A stretch of DNA of 64,000 nt from positions 272,104 to 336,103 of the forward strand of contig CAWHYJ010000002.1 of NCBI GenBank assembly GCA_963833495.1. Reading direction: 5' to 3'. Both the position numbers and the translations under genes were made by a program. Positions within the stretch are counted from its first letter, which is position 1. Each line of letters starts with the position of its first letter. This document shows positions 15,036 through 23,501 of this stretch, one piece after another. The stretch is from Fodinibacter sp963833495 (GTDB lineage: Bacteria > Actinomycetota > Actinomycetes > Actinomycetales > Dermatophilaceae). The notes under the pieces were generated by a model. It did no database searches and was not told the origin of the DNA. It worked only from the letters and a program-made list of their open reading frames with translations.

Positions 15036-16817
15036 ATGGCCATCAGCAAAGTCCTCATCGCCAACCGTGGTGAGATCGCGGTACGCATCGCCCGCGCCTG
15101 CGCCGACCACGGCATCGGGTCCGTCGCCGTCTACGCCGAGCCCGACCGCGACGCGCTCCACGTCAAGGTCGCCGACGAGGCGTACGCGCTCGGCGGGTCC
15201 ACCCCGGCCGACTCCTACCTCCTGCAGGACAAGCTGATCGAGGTCGCCCACCTGGCCGGTGCCGACGCGGTGCACCCGGGCTACGGCTTCCTTGCCGAGA
15301 ACGGCGGCTTCGCGCAGAAGGTCATCGACTCCGGCCTGGTCTGGATCGGTCCCGGTCCTGAGGCGATCGACAGCCTCGGCGACAAGGTCAAGGCGCGGCA
15401 CATCGCAATGGCCGCCAATGCCCCGTTGGTGCCCGGCACCGCCGACCCGGTCGATGGCCCCGACGAGGTCGTCGCGTTCGCCGAGGAGTTCGGGCTGCCC
15501 GTCGCCATCAAGGCGGCCTACGGCGGTGGCGGTCGTGGCCTGAAGGTGGCCCGCAACCTCGAGGAGATCCCCGAGCTGTTCGAGTCCGCCGTGCGCGAGG
15601 CTGTCACGGCGTTCGGCCGCGGCGAGTGCTTCGTCGAGCGCTTCCTCGACCACCCGCGCCACGTCGAGACCCAGTGCCTGGCCGACCAGCACGGCAATGT
15701 CGTCGTCGTCTCCACCCGCGACTGCTCCCTGCAGCGCCGCAACCAGAAGCTCGTCGAGGAGGCCCCCGCCCCCTTCATCTCCGACGAGCAGCACACCGAG
15801 CTGCTCCGGGCGTCCAAGGAGATCCTGCGGGCGGCCGGCTACGTCGGCGCCGGCACCTGCGAGTTCCTCGTCGGCCCGCAGGGCGACATCTCGTTCCTCG
15901 AGGTCAACACCCGCCTCCAGGTCGAGCACCCCGTCTCCGAAGAGGTCACGGGCATCGACCTCGTGCGCGAGCAGTTCCGCATCGCCGACGGCGAGTCGCT
16001 CGACTACCCCGACCCGCAGCCGCACGCGCACTCCATCGAGTTCCGCATCAACGGCGAGGATGCCGGCCGCGGCTTCCTGCCCGCCCCCGGCACCGTCACG
16101 ACCATGCGAGTCCCGCAAGGCCCTGGGGTCCGCTGGGACTCCGGCCTGCTCGAGGGCGACACCGTCGCCGGCGCGTTCGACTCGATGATCGCCAAGCTGA
16201 TCGTCACCGGGCGCACCCGCCAGCAGGCGCTCGAGCGCTCGCGCCGGGCCCTGGCCGAGCTCGTCATCGAGGGCATGCCCACGGTCACGCCCTTCCACCG
16301 CAAGGTGGTCTCCGACCTGGCGTTCGCGCCGGCCGACCCCGGCGAGAAGTTCAGCATCCACACCCGTTGGATCGAGACCGAGTTCGACAACGACATCCCC
16401 GCGTATGCCGGTGGGTCGGCCGACGCGGCCGAGGCCGAGGAGCGCCAGACCGTCGTCGTCGAGGTCGGCGGGAAGCGGCTCGAGGTGTCGCTGCCGGGCG
16501 GCCTCTCGCTCGGCGGTGGCGGCGGCTCCGCTGGTGGCGGTGCCAAGAAGAAGGCGCCACGGCGCTCCGGCGCTGCCAAGGCGGGCTCGGCGGCATCCGG
16601 CGACTCGCTCACCGCCCCGATGCAGGGCACCATCGTCAAGCTCGCCGTCGAGGAGGGCGCGACCGTCGCCGAGGGCGACCTCGTCGTCGTGCTCGAGGCG
16701 ATGAAGATGGAGCAGCCGATCACCGCCCACAAGGCCGGCACGGTCACCGGGCTCTCCGCCGAGGTCGGCGCCACGGTCTCCAACGGCGCGGTGCTCTGCG
16801 AGATCAAGGACGCCTGA
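15036..16817 (+). CDS. accA3: Acyl-CoA carboxylase alpha chain (biotin carboxylase plus biotin carrier)
   Basis: 593 aa. The biotin carboxylase domain (about 1-450) starts with the family signature KVLIANRGEIAVRIARAC and has ATP-grasp GGGGRGLKV (about 165-173) and EVNTRLQVEHPVSEE. A Gly/Ala/Lys-rich linker leads to a biotinyl domain (about 520-593) whose modified lysine is Lys557 in EAMKMEQP. It carboxylates its own biotin with ATP and bicarbonate and serves one or more beta subunits for acetyl-, propionyl- or methylcrotonyl-CoA. TAGAGT ends 7 nt before ATG 15036, so the mRNA is probably leaderless. It may also serve LiuB. Confidence 0.9.
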   Translation: MAISKVLIANRGEIAVRIARACADHGIGSVAVYAEPDRDALHVKVADEAYALGGSTPADSYLLQDKLIEVAHLAGADAVHPGYGFLAENGGFAQKVIDSGLVWIGPGPEAIDSLGDKVKARHIAMAANAPLVPGTADPVDGPDEVVAFAEEFGLPVAIKAAYGGGGRGLKVARNLEEIPELFESAVREAVTAFGRGECFVERFLDHPRHVETQCLADQHGNVVVVSTRDCSLQRRNQKLVEEAPAPFISDEQHTELLRASKEILRAAGYVGAGTCEFLVGPQGDISFLEVNTRLQVEHPVSEEVTGIDLVREQFRIADGESLDYPDPQPHAHSIEFRINGEDAGRGFLPAPGTVTTMRVPQGPGVRWDSGLLEGDTVAGAFDSMIAKLIVTGRTRQQALERSRRALAELVIEGMPTVTPFHRKVVSDLAFAPADPGEKFSIHTRWIETEFDNDIPAYAGGSADAAEAEERQTVVVEVGGKRLEVSLPGGLSLGGGGGSAGGGAKKKAPRRSGAAKAGSAASGDSLTAPMQGTIVKLAVEEGATVAEGDLVVVLEAMKMEQPITAHKAGTVTGLSAEVGATVSNGAVLCEIKDA

Positions 16818-16820
16818 GCA

Positions 16821-16883
16821 CGTCGACAGTAGAGAACACCCCGCGTGGCATGCCGTCACGCGGGGTGTTCTCTACGGTCGACG
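16821..16883. terminator. Long bidirectional hairpin terminator
   Basis: Arms of 27 bp (16821-16847 and 16857-16883) match except at one position and enclose a 9-nt loop. The stem includes GTAGAGAACACCCCGCGTG. It lies between the convergent ends of accA3 and the RsbRD_N-like gene. No T-run. Confidence 0.8.
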
Positions 16884-16911
16884 CACCGGTCGTGGTCGAC
16901 CCGAGCCGGTC

Positions 16912-17394
16912 CTAGTCGATGTTCTCGGTGTTCTGCGGGCGGGCCTGGGTGCCGGCGAACATGGCGGTCAGGTCGAGCGAGCGCACGTGCCGGCGTGAGG
17001 CGAGCGAGACGTAGGTGCGCGCGAGGACGTCCTTGCCGAAGCCGAGAACGGTGTTGAGCATCCCGGTGTCCTGGGCCAGGTCCTCGGGAGCGGCATGCGC
17101 GACGATCTGCCGCCACATCGCCTCCTCGAGGGCGTTGAACGCCGCCTGCACCTCGCTGATGTCGAAGCCCGCCGCGAACCGCTCCTCGGCGACGTTCACG
17201 GCATACGCACTGACGCCGGAGAGGTCACGGTTGCCGATGGCGGTGACGACGAGGTCGAACAGCCCCTCGAGCCGGGCCCGGGTGAACTCCTCACCGGCGG
17301 CCTCGTAGTGGTGCACGTGCGAGCGCTCGAGAACGGTGTAGCTCTCGTCGAGGATGCTCGACCGGTTTTCCAGGAGTAGGGCTGCACAGTCCAT
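16912..17394 (-). CDS. RsbRD_N-like sensor domain protein
   Basis: 160 aa, all alpha-helical. The pattern LLLENRSSILDESYTVLE followed by FTRARLEGLFDLVVTAIGNRD and FDISEVQAAFNALEEAMWR resembles the N-terminal domain of RsbR-type stressosome proteins and some histidine kinases, here without an output domain. It may be a stand-alone sensor or partner-binding module. ATG 17394 is chosen for GGTGGG upstream; an ATG 10 codons earlier is possible. CGATGGTTCCATCG (about 17413) lies just upstream and may be a control site. Assignment is by overall pattern only. Confidence 0.55.
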   Translation of the reverse strand: MDCAALLLENRSSILDESYTVLERSHVHHYEAAGEEFTRARLEGLFDLVVTAIGNRDLSGVSAYAVNVAEERFAAGFDISEVQAAFNALEEAMWRQIVAHAAPEDLAQDTGMLNTVLGFGKDVLARTYVSLASRRHVRSLDLTAMFAGTQARPQNTENID

Positions 17395-17501
17395 GGGGAC
17401 GCACCCACCTTTCGATGGTTCCATCGTCCCACGCCGCGCACGGGCTAGCCGCACCGGCCCGGCCGACCGGCGCACGCTGTGGGGGCCACGGAGACAAGGG
17501 T

Positions 17502-17741
17502 TCAGAGCGGGGGCGTCGGCTCCCCCGGCGTCATCGGCCCGGGCTCGGCCGGCCCGCGGCCCGGCTGGGGGTCGTCGGGCGACGACGGCAGCGGGTTGGG
17601 GGCCGGCACGTCGGGGCCCGGTGCCGGTGGGCTCGCGGGGTCCGGAACCGGCGTCGGCGGCATCGGCCCGGCGGGGTCAGGGGTGGTGGGCACGTGGTCG
17701 GGCGGCTGCGCGGGCGCCCCGGGGGTCGGCTGCTCGCTCAT
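17502..17741 (-). CDS. Small proline-rich protein, detached tail of an Rv0909-like protein
   Basis: 79 aa, about one third proline, predicted disordered. ATG 17741 overlaps the stop of the preceding gene by 4 bp (ATGA), so the two are co-translated. Its end (PSSPDDPQPG, PMTPGE) matches the C-terminal tail of the neighbouring gene 18063-18494 (TSDDPQPRRW, PLTPGE). It therefore looks like the tail half of that fused form, now on its own start codon. Function unknown. Confidence 0.55.
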   Translation of the reverse strand: MSEQPTPGAPAQPPDHVPTTPDPAGPMPPTPVPDPASPPAPGPDVPAPNPLPSSPDDPQPGRGPAEPGPMTPGEPTPPL

Positions 17742-17956
17742 CGCGGGCCCTCCGGCATCCCCAGTCCCTTGCGCACCGCCGTCGACCCCTTGGCCAGGTG
17801 GGCGTCGTACTTGCCGTTGGTGCGGCGGCTGACGCCGCCCTGCACCGTGGCGAGCGCCTGCTCGACCTTGTGCGGGTTCTTGTTCGCGTAGTCGCGAGCC
17901 TTGACCGCGGCTGTCCCAGCCATGGCGATGAGCGCCTTCGAGGTGAGCTTGGCCAT
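17738..17956 (-). CDS. Rv0909/MT0933-like small antitoxin-family protein
   Basis: 72 aa. Short hydrophobic N-terminal helix (SKALIAMAGTAAVKARD) then KNPHKVEQALATVQGGVSRR and a GKYDAHLAKG segment, the pattern of the MT0933_antitox family. ATG 17956 follows AAAGGA. M. tuberculosis Rv0909 is paired with toxin Rv0910, but no toxin-like SRPBCC gene is present here. Third member of a tandem array on this strand; followed by the proline-rich gene with 4-bp overlap. Confidence 0.6.
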   Translation of the reverse strand: MAKLTSKALIAMAGTAAVKARDYANKNPHKVEQALATVQGGVSRRTNGKYDAHLAKGSTAVRKGLGMPEGPR

Positions 17957-18062
17957 CGGGCGGTCCTTTCGTCGGGGTCCGTGGTGATGGTCTGCCACCG
18001 TAACCCGCGACGTGGCGGCGGGACTCCCCGCTGCCGCACCGATCCGCCGGATGCCGGGCCGC

Positions 18063-18494
18063 TCAGTGGCGAGGTCGCTCCCCCGGCGTCAGCGGCGCCG
18101 GGTCGTCGTCCCACCGGCGGGGCTGGGGGTCGTCGCTGGTGCCCGGCGAGGGGTTCGGCGCCACCGGGTCGCGGAACCCGTGCGGGGCGCGCGGCTCGAC
18201 GGTCTCCGGGTCGGGGTCGGTCAGCGGTGGACCGGTGTCGCGGGGTGCACCCATGTCGCGGGGCGCCGGGGTCGCATGCTCGTCACGGGTGGGCAACCCG
18301 AGCCCCCGCCGCAGCCCGGCGCCCACCTTGTCGACGTACGCCCCGTGCTGCGGGGCCAGCCTGCCGCGCAGGAACCGCTCGACCTGGTCGAGGGTGTCGC
18401 CCGCCTGGTCGGGGTTGTCCCGGGCGTAGTCGCGGGCCTGGCTCACCACCGTGGTGACCACGGCGATGAGGGCGGCGGCTCGAACCTTCTTCAC
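18063..18494 (-). CDS. Rv0909/MT0933-like protein with long proline-rich tail
   Basis: 143 aa from GTG 18494, which follows GAGGAG at good distance. Residues 1-62 are the small family domain (QARDYARDNPDQAGDTLDQV, then GAYVDKVGAGLRRGLGLP). The remaining 80 residues are acidic and proline-rich and end like the separate protein at 17502-17741. The hydrophobic start (AALIAVVTTVV) may insert in or lie on the membrane. Function unknown. Confidence 0.6.
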   Translation of the reverse strand: MKKVRAAALIAVVTTVVSQARDYARDNPDQAGDTLDQVERFLRGRLAPQHGAYVDKVGAGLRRGLGLPTRDEHATPAPRDMGAPRDTGPPLTDPDPETVEPRAPHGFRDPVAPNPSPGTSDDPQPRRWDDDPAPLTPGERPRH

Positions 18495-18599
18495 GAAAGG
18501 GCTCCTCAGGACAGGCGTGCTCGGGTCACCCATCCTGCCGCGCCCGCACGCGCCGGACGCCGAATCGGGGTTTGGGCACGCCGGTGCCCCCGCGCAGGG

Positions 18600-18884
18600 T
18601 CAGATCGCGGGGTCGAAACCGGTCGGTGTGCCCGGGGCCGAGGGCGGCGGTGGCCCCCCCGTTCCGCCCGACGAGGAAGCGGGCAGGCCGAGGCTCGAAC
18701 GCAGCGCCGCCCCGCCCTTGCCCACCTTGTCCGCGTACTTCGGGCCCGCCTTGCCGCTCACGAAGGACTCCACCTGGTCGAGCGTGCGTGACGCCTGGTC
18801 GGGGTTGTCGCGGGCGAACTCCTTGGCCTTGGTCGCGGCCACCGTGGCGGCGGCCACCAGGACGGCCATCCGGATCATCTTCAT
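18600..18884 (-). CDS. Rv0909/MT0933-like small protein
   Basis: 94 aa from ATG 18884 (GGAG upstream). Hydrophobic helix (MAVLVAAATVAATKAKEFAR), then DNPDQASRTLDQVESFV and GPKYADKVGKGGAALRSSLG, closely matching its two downstream paralogues, and a short Pro/Gly tail. First gene of the array. Upstream are a perfect 16-bp palindrome (GGGCCGAATTCGGCCC, 18937-18952) and GATGGAGTTCCATC (18911-18924), the latter similar to the repeat in front of the RsbRD_N-like gene. Confidence 0.62.
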   Translation of the reverse strand: MKMIRMAVLVAAATVAATKAKEFARDNPDQASRTLDQVESFVSGKAGPKYADKVGKGGAALRSSLGLPASSSGGTGGPPPPSAPGTPTGFDPAI

Positions 18885-18959
18885 GGGTCTGCTCCACTAC
18901 GGCTCGGCGGGATGGAGTTCCATCTTCGCCCACCAGGGGCCGAATTCGGCCCGGGGTGG

Positions 18960-20363
18960 TCAGTCCGTTGCGTGCAGGCGCCGCGCCGCCTCGGCGATGG
19001 AGCCGGACAGCGACGGGTAGACGGTGAAGGTCGAGGCCACCTGGTCGACGTTGAGCCGGTGCTGCACTGCCAGGGTGACCGGGAAGATCAGCTCGGAGGC
19101 CCGCGGTGCCACAACCACACCGCCCACGACGGCGCCGGAACCCTTCTGCGCGAACAGCTTCACGAAACCGTCCTCGATGCCGAGCATCTTGGCGCGCGGG
19201 TTGCGCGACAGCGGCAGCATCAGCACCTGGGCGTCGACGACCTCGTCGTCGACGTCCTTCTGGGTCACCCCGACGGTGGCGATCTCGGGGTCGGTGAAGA
19301 TGTTGGCCGACACGACGCGCAGGTTCAGCGGCGCAACGGCATCCCCGAGGGCGTGCGACATCGCGATGCGCCCCTGCATCGCCGCGACCGAGGCGAGCGG
19401 CAGCACGCCGGTGCAGTCACCGGCGGCGTAGACGCCGCGCACCGAGGTGCGCGACACGCGGTCGACGGCGATGTGGCCGGATGCCGTGAGCTCGACGCCG
19501 ACGTCCTCGAGCCCGATGCCGCGGGTCAGGGGCACGGACCCCACCGCGAGCAGCGCGTGCGAGCCGAGTACCTCGCGGCCGTCCTCGAGTCGCACGACCA
19601 CACCGTCGGCGGTGCGCTCGACGGCCGCCATCCGCGAGCGGCCGAGCACCTCCATGCCGCGCTTGGTGAAGACGTCCTCGATGACCTGGGCGGCGTCGGG
19701 GTCCTCACCGGGCAGCACCCGGTCGCGGGAGGAGACGAGCACGACCTCAGAGCCCAGCCCGAGGTAGGCCTGCGCGAGCTCGGCACCGGTGACGCCGGAG
19801 CCGACGACGACGAGCCGCTCGGGCAGGGTGTCGAGGTCGTAGATCTGCTGCCAGGTGAGGATGCGCTCGCCGTCGGGGCGGGCGGTGTCCATGACGCGCG
19901 GGCTGGCGCCGGTGGAGACCAGCACGACGTCGGCCTCGAGCTCGAGCACCCCGTCGGCCGTCTCGGCGCGCACCGTCGTGGCGGAGGTGAGCACCGCACG
20001 CCCGGCGAGCACCCGCACGCCGACCTCGGCGAGCCGGGTGGCGATGTCGTCGCTCTGGGCGGCGGCGAGGTCGAGCACCCTGGTGTTGACCTCGCGCAGG
20101 TCGGCCACGGCATCCGCGACCTCGTCGCCCTCGGCGTCCTCGAGGTGCACCCCGAGCTCGTGCGCGGTCTCGAAGTCGCTCATGTAGTCGGCGGTCGAGA
20201 TGAGCGTCTTGCTGGGCACGCAGTCGGTGAGCACCGCGGCACCGCCGAGCCCGTCGCGCTCGACGACGGTGACCTCGGCGCCGAGGTGCGCGGCCACCAG
20301 GGCGGCCTCGTAGCCACCGGGCCCCCCACCGAGGATGACGACTCTGCTCGACCGCGTGCTCAC
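18960..20363 (-). CDS. lpdA: NAD(P)H-quinone reductase, LpdA type flavoprotein
   Basis: 467 aa pyridine nucleotide-disulfide oxidoreductase fold: FAD site VVILGGGPGGYEAAL, NAD(P) site VVVGSGVTGAELAQ, second FAD motif VYAAGDCTG. The redox-active CxxxxC is missing; only one Cys remains (GGAAVLTDCVPSKTL), exactly as in M. tuberculosis LpdA (Rv3303c), which reduces quinones rather than lipoamide. GTG 20363 (TTGGAT 7 nt upstream) gives an N-terminus matching LpdA; ATG 20372 is an alternative. Confidence 0.85.
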   Translation of the reverse strand: MSTRSSRVVILGGGPGGYEAALVAAHLGAEVTVVERDGLGGAAVLTDCVPSKTLISTADYMSDFETAHELGVHLEDAEGDEVADAVADLREVNTRVLDLAAAQSDDIATRLAEVGVRVLAGRAVLTSATTVRAETADGVLELEADVVLVSTGASPRVMDTARPDGERILTWQQIYDLDTLPERLVVVGSGVTGAELAQAYLGLGSEVVLVSSRDRVLPGEDPDAAQVIEDVFTKRGMEVLGRSRMAAVERTADGVVVRLEDGREVLGSHALLAVGSVPLTRGIGLEDVGVELTASGHIAVDRVSRTSVRGVYAAGDCTGVLPLASVAAMQGRIAMSHALGDAVAPLNLRVVSANIFTDPEIATVGVTQKDVDDEVVDAQVLMLPLSRNPRAKMLGIEDGFVKLFAQKGSGAVVGGVVVAPRASELIFPVTLAVQHRLNVDQVASTFTVYPSLSGSIAEAARRLHATD

Positions 20364-20615
20364 GACGCCCATCCAACCACCGCGGGGCCGGCGGTCCACG
20401 CCGGCTCAGGCCCGGGTGCGTCAACCGGAGCGACCCGCCGGGTGAACGGCACGGGGTGCGGCGATGGACGGTTGCCGGAGCGGCGGTCACGTTTGAGTTG
20501 CGTCTCGCGGAACACACATTGGTGCGGTTCCATACCTTCACTTGTGTCCCTAGAGTGCGAAAGGGCCCCCGTTGCGCGGCCCCGGCTTGCGCCGCCCCGA
20601 ACTCGGAGGTCCACG

Positions 20616-21764
20616 ATGACCCTTTCCTTCACCCGGCGCGCAGGCGCCCTCGCGATGATCGGCTTCGCCGCGGCGACCGTGGTCGCCTGTGCCCCGCCCA
20701 GCGACGATGCCGCGACGCCGGCGGCATCCGGCTCGTCGGGCGCGGCCGACGCCAAGACCGCGACGTCCGCCGAGGCCTTCGGCGGGATGGCAGCCCTGGA
20801 GGCGGCCGCCACGAAGGAGGGCGCCCTCAACGTCATCGCGCTGCCCCCGAACTGGGCCAACTACGGCGAGGTCATCAAGGCCTTCCAGACGAAGTACCCG
20901 GGGATCAAGATCACCAGCGACCAGCCCGACGGCAGCAGCGCCGACGAGATCTCCACCGCCCAGCGGCTCAAGGGCCAGTCGGGCGCCCCGGACGTGTTCG
21001 ACCTGGGTGCCGCCGTCACCCTGGCGAACACCGCGATGTTCGCCCCCTACCAGGTCGCCACCTGGAAGGACATCGGCGCCGACTTCAAGGAGCCGACCGG
21101 CCTGTGGGTCAACGACTACGGCGGCTACATGGGCATCGGCTACGACTCGGCGAAGGTGCCCGCACCGACCTCGGTCGCCGACCTGCTCAAGGCCGAGTAC
21201 AAGGGCAAGGTGGCCCTCAACGGCAACCCGACCGAGGCCGGCGCAGCCTTCGCAGGCGTGCAGATGGCTTCGGTCGCCAACGGTGGCACCGTCGGTGACC
21301 TCACCAAGGGCGTCGACTTCTTCAGCCAGCTCAACAAGGCCGGCAACTTCCTGCCGGTCGACCCGACCCCGGCCACCATCGAGTCCGGCCAGACCCCGGT
21401 GGTCATCGACTGGGACTACCTCAACGCCGCCGAGACCGCCAAGCTGCCGACCTGGAAGGTGATGGTGCCCAAGGAGGCCGTCATCGCCGGCTACTACAAC
21501 CAGGCCGTCAACGCCGATGCCCCCCACCCGGCGGCTGCGAGGCTGTGGCAGGAGTTCCTCTTCTCCGACGCGGGCCAGAACCTCTGGCTCAAGGGTGGCG
21601 CCCGGCCGATCCGCTTCGAGGCCATGAAGACCGCGGGCACGCTCGATGCCGCGGCGGCCGCCGCGCTGCCGCCGGTCGACGGCACCCCGATCGTGCCGAC
21701 CCAGGCGGATGCCGAGTCCGGCAAGACCTACCTCGCCGCCAACTGGGCCAACGCCGTTGGCTGA
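20616..21764 (+). CDS. ABC importer substrate-binding lipoprotein (family 1, polyamine/iron/phosphonate class)
   Basis: 382 aa. Start ATG 20616 after CGGAGGT. Signal peptide with basic n-region (TRR), hydrophobic core and lipobox VVAC, lipidation at Cys25. A bilobed type II binding protein follows (LNVIALPPNWANYGEVIKAF, GLWVNDYGGYMGIGYD, TPVVIDWDYLN). First gene of a four-gene importer operon with overlapping junctions. The PotD/AfuA/PhnS grouping is by operon layout and general similarity; the ligand is unknown. Possible -10 box TAGAGT about 60 bp upstream. Confidence 0.8.
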   Translation: MTLSFTRRAGALAMIGFAAATVVACAPPSDDAATPAASGSSGAADAKTATSAEAFGGMAALEAAATKEGALNVIALPPNWANYGEVIKAFQTKYPGIKITSDQPDGSSADEISTAQRLKGQSGAPDVFDLGAAVTLANTAMFAPYQVATWKDIGADFKEPTGLWVNDYGGYMGIGYDSAKVPAPTSVADLLKAEYKGKVALNGNPTEAGAAFAGVQMASVANGGTVGDLTKGVDFFSQLNKAGNFLPVDPTPATIESGQTPVVIDWDYLNAAETAKLPTWKVMVPKEAVIAGYYNQAVNADAPHPAAARLWQEFLFSDAGQNLWLKGGARPIRFEAMKTAGTLDAAAAAALPPVDGTPIVPTQADAESGKTYLAANWANAVG

Positions 21765-22641
21765 CGCCCCAGCACGGAGGGCACTCGGCAGACGTCGCCC
21801 GTCGAGTGCCCTCCTGGGCGTCGTCCCCTTCTTCGCCTATACGACGGTCTTCCTGCTGATCCCGACGCTCGTGGTCCTGGTCGGCGCGTTCCTCGGCACC
21901 GACAACGGCTTCACCCTGGCCAACGTCGACGGGCTCACCTCGCCCGCCGTGCTGCGGGCGCTGCGCAACTCGGTGGTGCTGTCGGCGGTGACCGCGTTCG
22001 CCGGAGCGGTGATCGGCGGCATCCTCGCGTATGCCGTGAGCACCGCAAAGGCGAGCAGCGTCACCAAGCGGTTCGTCACCTCGCTGTGCGGTGTGCTCGC
22101 CCAGTTCGGTGGTGTCGCACTGGCGTTCGCGTTCGTCGCGTCGTTCGGCATGACCGGTCTGATCACCGCCTGGCTCAACGGCATCGGCGTCGACACCGGC
22201 ACCGGGTTCTGGCTCTACGGCTGGAACAAGGGCCTGATGCTGGTCTACCTCTACTTCCAGATCCCGCTCATGGTCATCGTCTTCCTGCCCGCCGTTGAGG
22301 GGCTGCGCCCGCAGTGGCGCGAGGCGACCGAGACGCTCGGAGGGACGACCTGGACGTTCTGGCGCCGGGTCGCGGGCCCCATCCTGCTGCCGTCGTTCGT
22401 CGGCGCGATGCTGCTGCTGTTCACCAACGCCTTTTCGGCCTATGCCACCGCCAAGGCCCTCATCTCGCAGGGGACCCCGCTGCTGCCCCTGCAGATCGCC
22501 GGCACGCTGAGCTCGGAGGTCATCCTCGGCCAGGAGAACGTCGGCAAGGCGATGGCCCTGGCGATGATCGTCGTCGTCGCGCTGGTGATGACCGCCTACG
22601 TGTTCCTCGACCGCCGCGCCAGCCGCTGGATGCAGCGATGA
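21757..22641 (+). CDS. ABC importer permease 1
   Basis: 294 aa beginning at TTG 21757, 8 bp inside the end of the binding-protein gene; the short basic N-terminus RRALGRRRPS before segment 1 supports this start, though it is not certain. Six membrane segments. The coupling loop EATETLGGTTWTFWRRVAGPILLP is the EAA motif that contacts the ATPase. A strong hairpin (21776-21814) lies within its first codons. Confidence 0.8.
   Translation: MADAPARRALGRRRPSSALLGVVPFFAYTTVFLLIPTLVVLVGAFLGTDNGFTLANVDGLTSPAVLRALRNSVVLSAVTAFAGAVIGGILAYAVSTAKASSVTKRFVTSLCGVLAQFGGVALAFAFVASFGMTGLITAWLNGIGVDTGTGFWLYGWNKGLMLVYLYFQIPLMVIVFLPAVEGLRPQWREATETLGGTTWTFWRRVAGPILLPSFVGAMLLLFTNAFSAYATAKALISQGTPLLPLQIAGTLSSEVILGQENVGKAMALAMIVVVALVMTAYVFLDRRASRWMQR
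21776..21814 (+). other. mRNA hairpin at the binding-protein/permease junction
   Basis: GGAGGGCACTCG (21776-21787) and its exact complement (21803-21814) form a 12-bp GC-rich stem with a 15-nt loop, starting 12 bases after the stop of the binding-protein gene and inside the permease coding start. Such stem-loops in importer operons protect the binding-protein mRNA or reduce downstream expression. Confidence 0.65.
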
Positions 22642-23501
22642 GTGGGCAGCGCGCCGCCTACCTGCGGCGGCAGACCGTCTTCCGCTGGGGGGCGATCGCG
22701 CTCGCGGTCACCTTCTTCCTGCTGCCGCTGCTCGGCGCACTCGAGTTCACCACCCAGGGCCCCGGCGGCACCGGCCACACCGCCGACACCTGGGCCACCC
22801 TCGTCGACGTCGGGAAGATCACGACCGACTACCCCGCGCTGCGCGAGGGCTTCCTGGCCTCGGTCGGCCTGGCGATCGTCACCCCGCTGGTCATGCTCGT
22901 CATCCTCGTGCCGACGATGACCTGGGTGCGCCTGCGGCTGCCCGGGCTGTCGCGCACCGTCGAGTTCATCTGCCTGCTGCCGCTCACCGTGCCGGCGATC
23001 GTCCTCGTCGTCGGGCTGGCGCCGGTGTACGCCTGGGTCTACTACTTCTTCGGGTCCTCGACCCTGCTGCTGTCCTTCGTCTACGTCGTGCTCGTGCTCC
23101 CCTACGCGTACCGCTCGCTGGATGCCGGGCTGCGCGCCATCGACGTGCGCACCCTGTCCGAGGCCGCCCGGTCGCTGGGCGCGTCGTGGTTCACCGTGAT
23201 GCGCCGCATCGTGCTGCCCAACCTGCGCTCGTCGGTGCTGTCGGCGTCGTTCCTGTCGGTGGCCCTGGTGCTCGGCGAGTTCACCATCGCCAGCCTGTTC
23301 AGCAAGAAGAACCTCCAGGTGGCGATGTACGAGCTCGGCAAGTCCGACGCGAAGATCTCGGTGGCCGTGGGCCTGCTCGCCCTGGCCTTCGCCTTCGGGG
23401 TGCTCTTCGCGATGTCCTTCGTGGGCAGCAGCACCGCCGGCAGCTCGCCGTTCGCCCGACTCCGACGTTCCCGCGCCGACCGCAAGGATGCCGCCGCATG
23501 A
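22638..23501 (+). CDS. ABC importer permease 2
   Basis: 287 aa; ATG 22638 overlaps the stop of permease 1 (ATGA). Six membrane segments, with the EAA loop SEAARSLGASWFTVMRRIVLPN. Pairs with permease 1 as the heterodimeric membrane channel of a type I importer. Confidence 0.85.
   Translation: MSGQRAAYLRRQTVFRWGAIALAVTFFLLPLLGALEFTTQGPGGTGHTADTWATLVDVGKITTDYPALREGFLASVGLAIVTPLVMLVILVPTMTWVRLRLPGLSRTVEFICLLPLTVPAIVLVVGLAPVYAWVYYFFGSSTLLLSFVYVVLVLPYAYRSLDAGLRAIDVRTLSEAARSLGASWFTVMRRIVLPNLRSSVLSASFLSVALVLGEFTIASLFSKKNLQVAMYELGKSDAKISVAVGLLALAFAFGVLFAMSFVGSSTAGSSPFARLRRSRADRKDAAA

Noticed and set aside
17502..18884. A toxin-antitoxin operon
   Set aside because: Although the small proteins match an antitoxin-named family, no toxin partner is encoded in or next to the array.
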